A DNA stretch of 47,671 nt, from NCBI GenBank assembly GCA_021604845.1, contig BQJT01000008.1:1-47671 (forward strand). Direction: 5' to 3'. Of the stretch, positions 1-8,194 are shown piece by piece; position 1 is the stretch's first letter, and every line of letters starts with the position of its first letter. The DNA is from Cyclobacteriaceae bacterium (GTDB lineage: Bacteria; Bacteroidota; Bacteroidia; Cytophagales; Cyclobacteriaceae). The position numbers were made by a program, and so were the translations under genes. The notes below the pieces were generated by a model. The model was not told the DNA's origin and did no database searches. It saw only the letters and a list, made by a program, of their open reading frames with translations.

Positions 1-2
1 CG

Positions 3-842
3 ACTGGTGAACGGTCGTCGGTTAAAGCCTCCTACACTCAAATGAATCAGTTCCTTCATCAAATACCGAGCTCAACCGCTTCTGTTCCAACTGATGTGTG
101 GATTCCATCGACTGCCCGCACAAAGCCCCAGCGGGCCACTCAATATGCACTTGGTTATTTCAAAACACTGTCATCCGGTATCGATTTTAGTATAGAGGGT
201 TACTACAAGGATATGGATAACCTGGTGTTATTCCCGGAGGGAAACCAACTGGTGGAAAATTTCGCAGTAGATACCTCCCTGGTTTATGGAAAAGGTTGGA
301 GTTATGGGGCTGAAGTATTTATTAAGAAAAGTAAGGGTCCTTTTACCGGTTGGATTGCCTATACCTTGTCCTGGAGCTGGCGACAATTTGACGAGTTGAA
401 TTTTGGCGAGAAGTTTCCCTTCCGGTATGACCGACGGCATGCTTTAAATTTGATTGGTACGTATAAATTAAATGATAAATGGAAGCTGTCAGGGGCCTTT
501 GTTTACAATACAGGAATTGCCTATACAATTCCTGAAGGTCGTTTTCCGTCGGTTTTGGGACCATCTTTGTTTGAGGGGAATTACTTTATTTATGAAAAGC
601 GAAATAATCAAAGGCTGGGATCATATAACAGGCTTGACTTTTCCGCCATTCGGACCAAGGAGGGCACACTTTGGGGCAGGCCTTTTATTTCCGAATGGGT
701 ATTCGGGGTATACAACATATACAGCAGGCAAAATCCGTATTTCGTCTATTTAAAAGTTGACCCGGCTACCGACCAGCCGCAAGCCATACAGGTGACACTT
801 TTACCCATAGTTCCCAGTATATCTTACAACTTTAAATTCTAA
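3..842 (+). CDS. TonB-dependent receptor, C-terminal part (5' truncated by window edge)
   Basis: The reading frame is open from base 3, before the first ATG at 42, so this is the tail of a longer gene. The fragment (about 279 residues) starts with an SVKASYTQMNQFLHQ-like stretch typical of the barrel part of Bacteroidota TonB-dependent receptors. It continues with alternating aromatic beta-strand segments (GYYKDMDNLV, GKGWSYGAEVFIKK, YRFDRRH-like FRYDRRHALNLIGTYKL) and ends in a terminal Phe (NFKF), as outer-membrane barrels do. Such proteins import a substrate across the outer membrane using TonB energy. The next gene, four bases on, encodes a DUF4249 lipoprotein, a common partner of this receptor class; no SusD is present. 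The substrate cannot be read from this fragment. Confidence 0.9.
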   Translation, partial: TGERSSVKASYTQMNQFLHQIPSSTASVPTDVWIPSTARTKPQRATQYALGYFKTLSSGIDFSIEGYYKDMDNLVLFPEGNQLVENFAVDTSLVYGKGWSYGAEVFIKKSKGPFTGWIAYTLSWSWRQFDELNFGEKFPFRYDRRHALNLIGTYKLNDKWKLSGAFVYNTGIAYTIPEGRFPSVLGPSLFEGNYFIYEKRNNQRLGSYNRLDFSAIRTKEGTLWGRPFISEWVFGVYNIYSRQNPYFVYLKVDPATDQPQAIQVTLLPIVPSISYNFKF

Positions 843-846
843 TCCA

Positions 847-1755
847 ATGTTCAAGTATATAAAACTGGTTATTATTACGGTGTTGGTAATAGGCTGCGAA
901 CAGGTAGTTGATATTAGTCCGAAATCGGGGTATACAGGGACTGTTTTTGTGGAAGGACTACTGGTAGTAGGGGAGACACCCCGGATTTACCTGATGGAAG
1001 CCTTGCCTTTTGCCTCTTCCAGAGTTACCCCCCAGCGCGTGTTTGCCCGGGGAGCTGAAGTTATTGTCAGCACGGAAGGATACCAGGAAACCTTACTCCC
1101 TGACTCTTCATTTAACCAGTTTCGATGCAGATGGGAACCATACTACGGCGGTGTGAATGAAATTTTATTTGGGTCGACCTATCACCTGGAGATTAATTAT
1201 GAAGGGAAAAACTACGGTGCTTCAACCACCACTGATCAAAGTAAACCAACCATTACCAGTATTGGATATAATCCGGAATTTTACGACATATACGGGGGGC
1301 ATGATGGGGTAAATATTATGTTGAAGGACCCTGAAGGAAGTGGAGACTTTTACCGGTTTGAAATGAACCGGCAGATTGATAATTCCGTGGCACATGCTCA
1401 CATACTTGACGTTATCCAAAGTACCTGTACCGCCGAAGGCGAAATGTTCTGGGTTAAGGATATAGGCCGGACAGTCTTTAGTGACGAGGGCAATGACGGG
1501 CAGGAACTGGATTTACTGGTGGAGGTCTCTTTCGAGTACAGTGAAGGAGATTCAACCTGGATCACCATGCAGTCACTGAACGAAACAGCTGCAGCTTTTT
1601 ATAAAGAGCTGGATGATCAGTTGATCTCTATCGTTAACCCATTTGTAGAGCCGGTGTTCCTGGAAAGTAAGATTGACGGTGGGGCAGTGGGGTTTTTTGG
1701 TTCCGCGGTAAAATCTGACTCCGTACTTTTTATTTATCCCCAGGATAATCCTTGA
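847..1755 (+). CDS. DUF4249 family lipoprotein, partner of the TonB receptor
   Basis: The 302-residue protein begins with a hydrophobic segment ending in a lipobox-like VIGC (Cys17), so it is probably a lipid-anchored envelope protein. The sequence after it (VFVEGLLVVGETPRIYLMEALPF, then a Tyr-rich beta domain with YHLEINYEGKNYGASTTT) fits the DUF4249 family. In Bacteroidota this family is almost always encoded right behind a TonB-dependent receptor. The gene starts four bases after the receptor stop and is surely cotranscribed with it. Its role is unknown in detail; by position it is inferred to be a surface or periplasmic accessory of the receptor. Length is slightly short for the family but complete from start to stop. 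Confidence 0.85.
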   Translation: MFKYIKLVIITVLVIGCEQVVDISPKSGYTGTVFVEGLLVVGETPRIYLMEALPFASSRVTPQRVFARGAEVIVSTEGYQETLLPDSSFNQFRCRWEPYYGGVNEILFGSTYHLEINYEGKNYGASTTTDQSKPTITSIGYNPEFYDIYGGHDGVNIMLKDPEGSGDFYRFEMNRQIDNSVAHAHILDVIQSTCTAEGEMFWVKDIGRTVFSDEGNDGQELDLLVEVSFEYSEGDSTWITMQSLNETAAAFYKELDDQLISIVNPFVEPVFLESKIDGGAVGFFGSAVKSDSVLFIYPQDNP

Positions 1756-1774
1756 ATAGTTATTGGTGAATATG

Positions 1775-1889
1775 TTGAGTTGCTGATTTAGTGAGTTGTT
1801 GATTTGCTGATTTAGTGATTTGTTGATTTAGCGAGTTGGAGAGTTGGTGATTTGTTGAATTGGTGAATTAGTGAGTTGAAGAGTTGGTG
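1775..1889. repeat. Degenerate heptad repeat tract (TGAGTTG/TGATTTG type), left arm
   Basis: About 115 bases of G/T-rich sequence are made of imperfect 7-base units such as TGAGTTG, TGATTTG and TGAATTG. The tract does not encode protein. It lies just downstream of the four-helix-bundle pseudogene (minus strand) and is the complement in type of the tract at 2333-2441, so the two could pair around the gene. Confidence 0.8.
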
Positions 1890-1910
1890 CACCCTCCATG
1901 CGCCGAAACT

Positions 1911-2274
1911 TTATTTATTTTTACGTCTCATGGTGGCACGTGCTTTTGCAAGTACGGAAAGAATTTCTGTCGCCTCAGTGGTTACTTTGGCTAAGCGGTC
2001 GTTTTTCATCATTTCTGTCTGCCCCATAATCTCCAGCCAAAAGAGTGTTTCATCTGCTTCTTCAATCGCAATGCAGAGTTTAGAGTAAAATTCCGCCTGA
2101 GACCGGGCTCGGCAGACAGCCCGATAGTTTGCTCCAACGGATGAAACGGATCTGATAAGTTGCTTTCACTCTACTCTCGTCTGTTTTCACTAATTCCCTG
2201 TATAGATATATAACATCAACAACAAGTTTTTGAGTCCGATTTTTGAAGTGCTGTGCGAATAATAGGTGATCCAT
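1911..2274 (-). pseudogene. Four-helix bundle protein (TIGR02436/S23-like), frameshifted
   Basis: On the minus strand, translation from an ATG at 2274 gives MDHLLFAQHFKNRTQ then VVDVIYLYRELVKTDESRV. Near 2155 the family sequence continues in another frame: LIRSVSSVGANYRAVCRARS, then AEFYSKLCIAIEEADETLFW, then LEIMGQTEMMKNDRLAKVTT, ending RRKNK and stop at 1911. Joined, the parts match the whole four-helix-bundle family, also called 23S rRNA intervening-sequence protein and related to the Avd protein of diversity-generating retroelements. The family hallmark SVGANYRA is intact. A one- or two-base shift after ESRVKA breaks the gene. Function in cellular DNA is unknown. Complementary heptad repeat tracts flank it on both sides. 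Confidence 0.8.
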
Positions 2275-2332
2275 GCTGATGGTAATCAACCTCAAACAAA
2301 GGAATTGTGAGTCTCATAAAAAAGGTATGGTG

Positions 2333-2441
2333 CAAACTCATCAACTCAAAAACTCACTAAATCACCAACTCAGGTAACTCACCAACTCTGTAACTCAGAA
2401 ACTCACCAACTCACCAACTCAAAAACTCAGAAACTCAACAA
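2333..2441. repeat. Degenerate heptad repeat tract (CAACTCA/AAACTCA type), right arm
   Basis: This is C/A-rich DNA built of imperfect CAACTCA, AAACTCA and CTAAATC units, the reverse-complement type of the tract at 1775-1889. It ends exactly at the stop codon of the sulfatase gene. Together the two tracts bracket the four-helix-bundle pseudogene as a long imperfect inverted repeat. Confidence 0.8.
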
Positions 2442-4022
2442 CTAATTATAACCCTTAGCTACTTCGTCTCCATACCGATCCTGTAACCCGACCAGCTTTT
2501 CCTTCATTTCTTTAATCAGCTCGGGATCTGCAGTTGAATAGATATTATTCATTTCCATAGGGTCCTGCTGTAAATCAAACAGCTCCCAGTGGTCAATGTC
2601 ATGGTAAAAGTGAATCAGTTTGTATCTGGATGTACTTACGCCATAATGTCGTTTTACCTTGTGCCAGCCATGAGGGTATTCATAATAGTGATAGTATATA
2701 CCATCCTGATGGATTTCCTCCTGGGTGCCGTTCAATAATGACAAATAAGAACTGCCTTGCCATGGCTCATTGGTTTCAATGCCAAGCAACTCCATCAGTG
2801 TTGGTGCAAAATCCAGGTTGAGTACCAGATTGTTATTTACTGACCCGGGTTTAATTAATGGCGGATATCGCATAACCAGCGGCATGCCGAAGCTTTCTTC
2901 GTACATAAATCTTTTGTCATACCAGCCGTGTTCCCCCAGGTAAAAACCCTGATCCGAGGTATAAATAATCAATGTATTATCAAGGGTGCCCTGTTCTTCC
3001 AGGTAGGTCAGCAAGCGGCCAACATTTTCATCAACACTCATGATACATTTGAGGTAATCGTTTATATATCGCTGATATTTCCATTCTAACAATTCGTTAC
3101 CGCTTAAATTCCTGTTGAAAAAATCATCACTGATGGGATCGTAATATGCGTCCCAGGTTTTCTTTTGCTCATCAGTCAAACGATCGTATAATCGTTGCCA
3201 ACCCGCAGCTATATTGGAATTATCCCCAGCTCCGCCAGTACCGGTTTCTACCTGAATAAGAGATGGCTTCAGTTTCATATCGGAAGACATAAACATTTGG
3301 GAAATTGACTGGTCCTGTTGCGCAGCTGCAGGTCTGTTTTCGTATGAATCGTAAAAATTTTCTGGCAGGGGATAGGTTTGTTCACCCAGGGCAAGATGGA
3401 CCGAATCGGGCATCCAGTTACGATGGGGGGCCTTGTGATGGACCATGAGACAGAAGGGCTTGTCCGCGGGAACCTGTTGGTTTAAAACCTCAATTGCCAA
3501 ATCAGTGATGATACTGGTGGTGTACCCTGTATGGTCAATGGTGTCTCCCATATGAACCATGGTAGGGTTGTAATAGTCACCCTGGTCAATTAGTACATTC
3601 CAATAATCGAATCCCTGGGGTTTGCTTTTCAGATGCCATTTACCCACCACACCAGTATAATATCCATTTTGTTGAAGAATCTTTGGATAAGTCATTTGGG
3701 ACCCGTCAAATGCATCGGAGTTATCCCGGAATCCGTTTATATGACTGTATTTGCCGGTTAGAAAAACTGCCCGGCTTGGTCCGCAGATGGAGTTAGTAAC
3801 ATAGGATCGATTAAACACCATACCGTCACGCCCTATTCGATCCAGGTTAGGAGTGTTGATTAATTCACTACCGTACAGGCTCATGGCATTTTTTGCATGG
3901 TCATCGGTCATGATAAAAATTATATTGGGTTGGTTTTTGGTGGTTGACTGCTTTGTTTGTTCTTGCTCCGCCGGTGTACAACAAACAGTTAGGGTGGTTA
4001 TCAGTATTAAAAATAGTCGCAT
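2442..4022 (-). CDS. Lipoprotein sulfatase (S1 family, formylglycine-dependent)
   Basis: An arylsulfatase-type hydrolase of about 526 residues that removes sulfate esters, probably from a glycan. The start at 4022 is chosen because it gives MRLFLILITTLTVCC, a short lipoprotein signal with Cys14; a longer upstream start would bury this signal. Seen motifs are MTDD (metal-binding Asp40/Asp41), the maturation motif CGPSR at 80-84 whose Cys becomes formylglycine, GKWHLK, HHKAPH, and TSDQGFYLGEHG with YDKRF near the end of the catalytic domain. The C-terminus has the usual small sulfatase subdomain with a WELFDLQQDPME segment. The malectin-like lipoprotein lies upstream on the same strand but a terminator separates them. 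The exact substrate is inferred only; nearby lyases suggest a sulfated polysaccharide. Confidence 0.93.
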   Translation of the reverse strand: MRLFLILITTLTVCCTPAEQEQTKQSTTKNQPNIIFIMTDDHAKNAMSLYGSELINTPNLDRIGRDGMVFNRSYVTNSICGPSRAVFLTGKYSHINGFRDNSDAFDGSQMTYPKILQQNGYYTGVVGKWHLKSKPQGFDYWNVLIDQGDYYNPTMVHMGDTIDHTGYTTSIITDLAIEVLNQQVPADKPFCLMVHHKAPHRNWMPDSVHLALGEQTYPLPENFYDSYENRPAAAQQDQSISQMFMSSDMKLKPSLIQVETGTGGAGDNSNIAAGWQRLYDRLTDEQKKTWDAYYDPISDDFFNRNLSGNELLEWKYQRYINDYLKCIMSVDENVGRLLTYLEEQGTLDNTLIIYTSDQGFYLGEHGWYDKRFMYEESFGMPLVMRYPPLIKPGSVNNNLVLNLDFAPTLMELLGIETNEPWQGSSYLSLLNGTQEEIHQDGIYYHYYEYPHGWHKVKRHYGVSTSRYKLIHFYHDIDHWELFDLQQDPMEMNNIYSTADPELIKEMKEKLVGLQDRYGDEVAKGYN

Positions 4023-4103
4023 AGTAGGGATCCGGTAATGATGATTTGACAAAGTAAAAGAAAAGCAAATATACGGAAGGCACCGGGCAGTCAAACTTCT
4101 ACT

Positions 4104-4133
4104 AAAAAAAAATCCCGCGACTGGCGCAGGATT
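4104..4133 (-). terminator. Rho-independent terminator after the malectin-like gene
   Basis: On the minus strand a 9-bp stem (AATCCTGCG with CGCGGGATT, one G-T pair, arms at 4125-4133 and 4111-4119) closes a 5-base loop and is followed by a run of T residues at 4110-4104. It lies 27 bases after the stop of the malectin-like gene. Confidence 0.8.
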
Positions 4134-4159
4134 TCTTTATAAAGTTAATTTTATTCAGT

Positions 4160-4738
4160 CTATGGAATATAGCTTCCGCTAACTTCAACAGCACTAACTT
4201 TTGGTCTATCGGTTGTAGCAGTAAAAGTAATGGTCAGATTTCCATCAGTTACCATAATTCCACTGAAACTCTCTACAATGGCGGTGGCCGGAGCTCCTGC
4301 CTTCATAATAATATCGTAATCGACCAGCGTTGCTGCACCGTTTTCGATGTCAACGTCAAATACACGGGCACCTTCTCCGGCCGTATTTGCTCCGACTCCG
4401 AAAAATATTTCAGCAAAGTGCAGATCAACTTTCCAGGGTCCTTCTGCTGGTACGGCAATTTCGTAGGTGAACGCATTCGGATCATTTATTTCAGTCCGAT
4501 ATAATTCATCATCGTCAGTACCGGCAATTTCCAAATCCGGGTCTGCGCTGCTAAAGGTATTGGACGCATTGTTATCTTTATCCGCCACCCAATCGGTGCC
4601 ACTTAGCGAAATATCTGGTCCTCCTGAATTAATAGCCGCTAAAAAATCCACTGGTTGGGGCGGTGGTGTTCCTCCGTCATCGCTACTACATGCAAATGCA
4701 GTAACTATAACAACTAAAAAATATCCTAAGTTCTTCAT
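4160..4738 (-). CDS. Malectin-like carbohydrate-binding lipoprotein
   Basis: A 192-residue protein with a lipoprotein signal (MKNLGYFLVVIVTAFAC, Cys17) and a Ser/Asp/Pro linker, followed by one beta-sandwich domain. The segments FLAAINSGGPDISLSGTDW, YRTEINDPNAFTYEIAV, WKVDLHFAEIFF and ARVFDVDIENG are typical of the malectin domain found in bacterial carbohydrate-active enzymes and in di-glucose-binding eukaryotic malectin. No catalytic domain is attached, so a surface glycan-binding role is inferred. It has its own terminator at 4104-4133. The neighbouring sulfatase and the lyases at 8-12 kb suggest a shared glycan target, but this is context only. Confidence 0.85.
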   Translation of the reverse strand: MKNLGYFLVVIVTAFACSSDDGGTPPPQPVDFLAAINSGGPDISLSGTDWVADKDNNASNTFSSADPDLEIAGTDDDELYRTEINDPNAFTYEIAVPAEGPWKVDLHFAEIFFGVGANTAGEGARVFDVDIENGAATLVDYDIIMKAGAPATAIVESFSGIMVTDGNLTITFTATTDRPKVSAVEVSGSYIP

Positions 4739-5218
4739 AACTGTAATTGTAATGTTTATTTCTAGATGATTAAGAGTGCAATATTATAAAAACTTTAAAT
4801 GGTGTAAAACAAAATAGAGCAAATTTTTCGCCTCTGTAATGTTTTATTATATATTAAAGAAATACAATCTATACCAAATGACTTCAAGTAGTTCGAATTG
4901 TTGATAACTATTTGAAAATCAGAAGATAATTTCATTGGTTGCCTGGCTAAAAATTTTTCTGGTACTCAGTTTGCAGCAAAATAATAACCCGGCATATATC
5001 CTGGTCAAATACTGTAAAAACCACCGCCAGGTAAATAGCAAAAAGTGCTTCTAATGTAACGTCTTAATGGCGGTGTTATTATCTTATGACGCTAAGAATT
5101 GTATCGAACGGATATTAAAATAACACAACCATTAACCAGCTTTGTACATGATAAGTTGTAATTGATTAAGTGCCAGTCATTAATTCACATACGATTCATC
5201 AATAACTTAAATCATGAT
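4739..5218. other. Intergenic region between malectin-like gene and PepSY pair
   Basis: This AT-rich stretch of 480 bases separates divergent genes and must hold both promoters. No credible coding sequence is seen. One 8-bp inverted repeat (CACCGCCA at 5022-5029 and TGGCGGTG at 5068-5075, 38-base spacer) could be an operator or an RNA hairpin; evidence for function is weak. Confidence 0.5.
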
Positions 5219-5794
5219 ATGAAGAAACATCAATTGATTAAATTTCACCTCTATTGTGGTCTTTTTACAATTTTCTATCTGGTAGCCTTTGGCTTGAGCT
5301 CATTGGTGCTGAATCACAATCTTAACCTGGAGCGATCAACGGTTACCGAAGAATGGAGTTCTGTGGTGAGGGTTGAGCAGGGGCTTTCAAACAATGACTT
5401 GGCAGAATCGGTCAAGAATCAACTTGGATTGATGGGTTGGACCCCTTATTGGAAATACAAACGGGACAGTGTATGGTTTCAATTTGAGGTTTCGCATCCC
5501 GGAAGGAATTATCAAATAAAACTGGAATTGCTTCAGGGCGATGTGCAGGTAAGTGAACTGCCAAAGGGCTTTCTGGCGGTGTTACACGGACTTCACTTCT
5601 TTAACGGCAACGTTCCCAACGCGCCGTTTTTTCTTAAAACCTGGGCTGTATATCAATGGCTTACTTTATTGACCATGCTGATATCCATGATTTTCGGGCT
5701 GTGGCTTTGGTTGAAATACCGCTATCGTAGCTGGGAAGGGATCGCCTTTGGCGGTGTTTTTATGCTAACCATCATCCTGATGATCCTCATATGA
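5219..5794 (+). CDS. PepSY-associated membrane protein (first of pair)
   Basis: About 191 residues. The start at 5219 is preferred because it gives MKKHQLIKFHLYCGLFTIFY, a short basic stretch leading directly into a membrane helix; the upstream extension has no such look. There is one N-terminal helix (about 10-32), an extracytoplasmic part of about 100 residues with WFQFEVSHPGRNYQIKLELL, and two or three C-terminal helices ending IILMILI. This matches the PepSY-TM proteins that often go with iron or redox functions. The stop overlaps the start of the next gene by four bases (ATGA), so the two are translationally coupled. Function is not established. Confidence 0.7.
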   Translation: MKKHQLIKFHLYCGLFTIFYLVAFGLSSLVLNHNLNLERSTVTEEWSSVVRVEQGLSNNDLAESVKNQLGLMGWTPYWKYKRDSVWFQFEVSHPGRNYQIKLELLQGDVQVSELPKGFLAVLHGLHFFNGNVPNAPFFLKTWAVYQWLTLLTMLISMIFGLWLWLKYRYRSWEGIAFGGVFMLTIILMILI

Positions 5795-6378
5795 TGAAAA
5801 CACGCACCTACCATATTATTCGAAAGGTACATCTCTATGCTTCCTTACCCATTGTTGCTTTGTTGCTAATGTATATCGTAAGTAGCTATTTTATGATTCA
5901 TTACGATCTTTTCAACACCTATGAACGGGAAGAAATGATTACCAGGGTTGAACTTGCTTCAGATATGAATTCAGAAGCCCAATGGGATCAGTTTTTAGCA
6001 GAAAATGGCGTTTCCGGCAAATTAACGGATGAAACGGCTTTGCCTGATGGAGTCCTGCTTAGGAAGTATGAACGAGCGGGGAAATCCTTTGAGGTACGTC
6101 TTTATGCAGGGGAAAAGACTGCTGAAATCAAGAAAAACAATGGTAATCTGCCCGCGGTTTTAGTGGGATTTCATCGAATACGCGGTTTTGAAGGACCCTG
6201 GCCATACCTGATATACGCTGTTTTGCTGGATATCGTGGGGATTAGTCTCATTTTGTTCGCCATTACCGGAGCTATTCTTTGGCTGAAACTGCTTAAGAAC
6301 AGCTTGACTGCCTGGATTATTTTCTTAGCGGGATTTATTTATGTGGCGGCGATAATCACTTACCTGTCTGTAGTGTAA
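5791..6378 (+). CDS. PepSY-associated membrane protein (second of pair)
   Basis: The 195-residue protein shares the plan of its upstream neighbour: an N-terminal basic segment (MMKTRTYHIIRKVHLYASLP) and membrane helix, an extracytoplasmic domain (FEVRLYAGEKTAEIKKNNGN) and C-terminal helices. FHRIRGFEGPWPYLIYAVLLD precedes the last helices, as in PepSY-TM family proteins. The His in RKVHLYAS corresponds to the KFHLYCG His of the partner, a possible heme or metal ligand by comparison with the family. The two genes overlap by four bases and probably make a heteromeric membrane complex. No reductase domain is fused, unlike in some relatives. The substrate is unknown. Confidence 0.7.
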   Translation: MMKTRTYHIIRKVHLYASLPIVALLLMYIVSSYFMIHYDLFNTYEREEMITRVELASDMNSEAQWDQFLAENGVSGKLTDETALPDGVLLRKYERAGKSFEVRLYAGEKTAEIKKNNGNLPAVLVGFHRIRGFEGPWPYLIYAVLLDIVGISLILFAITGAILWLKLLKNSLTAWIIFLAGFIYVAAIITYLSVV

Positions 6379-6425
6379 GTGTTGTGGATGGTACACAAAG
6401 TAAACAGGGGCCGTGGTCAAGTTGG

Positions 6426-7133
6426 TCAAATTCCTGCGGCGGCCTGCATGGCGACTTTCATCATATTCATAAATTTTTCCTGCCGGTCCTGGCTGGAAGA
6501 CATCGCGCCGGTGATAATATTATCGCTGACCGTGAGTACAGATAACGCCCGGATTCGGGCTTTGGCAGCCAGCGTATATAAGGCGGAGGTTTCCATGTCC
6601 ACAGCTAGTACCCCGTGTTCGATTAACCGGTCGTACCTATTTGGCTGCTCCAGATAGAATAAATCCGTGCTGTAAATGTTTCCCACAATACAGGATATGC
6701 CTTTTGAAACCGCAGCCTGGTGTGCATTCATCAGCAGTTCAAAATCAGCGACAGGGGCATATTGTAATTCTTTAAATACCAGCTGGTTTGTCATGGAGTC
6801 AGAGCAGGCACCCATAGCCAGCAGCACCTGACCAAGGTCAAGTTCTTTCTGAATACTTCCACAGGTGCCCACTCTTATGAGGTTTTTCACCCCGTATTCC
6901 TGTATCAATTCATGAACATAGATGCTTATTGAAGGTATTCCCATGCCCGTACCCTGTATAGAAACACGGGTACCCTGGTAAGTTCCGGTGTATCCCAGCA
7001 TTCCCCGAACTTTATTGTAACAAATAACATCCTCAAGCAGGTTATTGGCTACAAATTCAGCTCTTAGCGGATCACCCGGCAGAAGCACGGTTTCAGCAAT
7101 CTCTCCTGGTTTGGCTTCGATGTGTATGCTCAT
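6426..7133 (-). CDS. deoD: Purine-nucleoside phosphorylase, DeoD type
   Basis: A cytoplasmic hexamer-type enzyme of 235 residues that splits purine (deoxy)nucleosides with phosphate into base and (deoxy)ribose-1-phosphate. It aligns by eye with the bacterial DeoD family over its full length. His4, the phosphate loop GDPLRA (20-25), Arg43 in [10 protein letters not shown], Arg in RVGTCGS, the FYLEQP substrate loop, VDMETSALY (Met-Glu ribose binding) and SDNIITG with the catalytic Asp are all present. It is transcribed divergently from another nucleoside phosphorylase 113 bases away, so the intergenic region may control nucleoside salvage jointly. Nothing is missing in the active site. Confidence 0.95.
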   Translation of the reverse strand: MSIHIEAKPGEIAETVLLPGDPLRAEFVANNLLEDVICYNKVRGMLGYTGTYQGTRVSIQGTGMGIPSISIYVHELIQEYGVKNLIRVGTCGSIQKELDLGQVLLAMGACSDSMTNQLVFKELQYAPVADFELLMNAHQAAVSKGISCIVGNIYSTDLFYLEQPNRYDRLIEHGVLAVDMETSALYTLAAKARIRALSVLTVSDNIITGAMSSSQDRQEKFMNMMKVAMQAAAGI

Positions 7134-7246
7134 ATTATATTTGGACTTGTATCTGCCTGAAATTAAGAATTAAAAATTAACAACTAAAAATGTACCATTG
7201 TGGATTCTTTTTTTCTTTGTTTACCCCCTGAAAATAAACCGTAACT

Positions 7247-8134
7247 ATGGAGAATAATGTAATACCCGAATCGGAACTGGTATTAAATGAAGATGGCAGC
7301 GTTTATCATTTGAAGCTTAAGCCAGAAAATGTGGCTTCTAACGTAATTCTGGTGGGCGACCCCGGACGGGTACAACAGGTGGCGGCTTTCTTTGATTCAA
7401 TTGATTTTTCTACCGCTAACCGGGAGTTCGTTACCGTTACCGGCTTTTACCAGGGTACACGGTTTACGGTTATATCTACTGGAATTGGCACCGACAATAT
7501 CGACATTGTAATGAACGAACTGGATGCCACGGTTAATATCGATCTTGAAAGCAGATCACCCTACCAACAGCGAAAATCCCTTAATATTGTTAGGATAGGT
7601 ACATCCGGTGGGCTGCATCCGGACCTTGCGGTTGATTCGTTTGTGTTATCATATTATGGATTGGGGTTCGATGGACTTATATACTACTATAAACATAAAC
7701 TTACTGATGATGAATTAATTATTAATAGCAAATTAAACAAACACTTAAATTGGGATACCAACCTGGCCACCCCATACATTGTTGCCGCAGATGAACATCT
7801 GTTGAACATACTGGGTGATGGGATGCAACAGGGTATCACCGCTACCGCTACCGGGTTTTATGGTCCACAGGGGCGAAAGCTAACACTTGCACTTCAGAAT
7901 CCTCAAATGCATGACCAACTTAGGTCTTTTGAATATCAGGGATTACGAATAACCAATTTTGAAATGGAGACTTCAGCGTTGTACGGGCTGGGTAAACTGA
8001 TGGGGCACCGGTGCTGTACGGTATGTGCAATCATTGCCAACAGGGTAACCAAGCAGTACAGCCAGGATTACCACCTGGTAATTGATCGATTGATCAGCAC
8101 TGTTCTACAGCGTATTTCGAAGCATGATGGTTAA
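7247..8134 (+). CDS. Nucleoside phosphorylase, uridine-phosphorylase-like
   Basis: A 295-residue member of the NP-I phosphorylase superfamily. It has the phosphate-binding loop VGDPGRV (about 37-43), GFYQGTRFTVISTGIG, RIGTSGGLHPDL, and the ribose-binding NFEMETSALYGLG near the C-terminus. It is longer than E. coli Udp (253) because of an N-terminal extension of about 25 residues and an insert with LIYYYKHKLTDDELIINSKL. This form is common in Bacteroidota, where it is annotated as uridine phosphorylase or generic nucleoside phosphorylase. A role in pyrimidine nucleoside salvage is inferred, paired with deoD on the other strand. Substrate choice between uridine and other nucleosides cannot be fixed from sequence. 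Confidence 0.85.
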   Translation: MENNVIPESELVLNEDGSVYHLKLKPENVASNVILVGDPGRVQQVAAFFDSIDFSTANREFVTVTGFYQGTRFTVISTGIGTDNIDIVMNELDATVNIDLESRSPYQQRKSLNIVRIGTSGGLHPDLAVDSFVLSYYGLGFDGLIYYYKHKLTDDELIINSKLNKHLNWDTNLATPYIVAADEHLLNILGDGMQQGITATATGFYGPQGRKLTLALQNPQMHDQLRSFEYQGLRITNFEMETSALYGLGKLMGHRCCTVCAIIANRVTKQYSQDYHLVIDRLISTVLQRISKHDG

Positions 8135-8194
8135 AAAAGTCATTAAGATTAAAGCACCAACTGAACTCATATTTGGTACTCCAGGATAATTTTT

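Noticed and set aside
1775-2441. CRISPR array
   Set aside because: The units are about 7 bases, degenerate and without unique spacers; no cas gene is seen.
5022-5075. Riboswitch or attenuator before the PepSY pair
   Set aside because: Only one 8-bp inverted repeat with a 38-base spacer; no conserved riboswitch core was recognised.
6379-6657. Plus-strand open frame of 92 codons
   Set aside because: It lies antisense within deoD, whose full active site is recognised; the codon pattern is a shadow.
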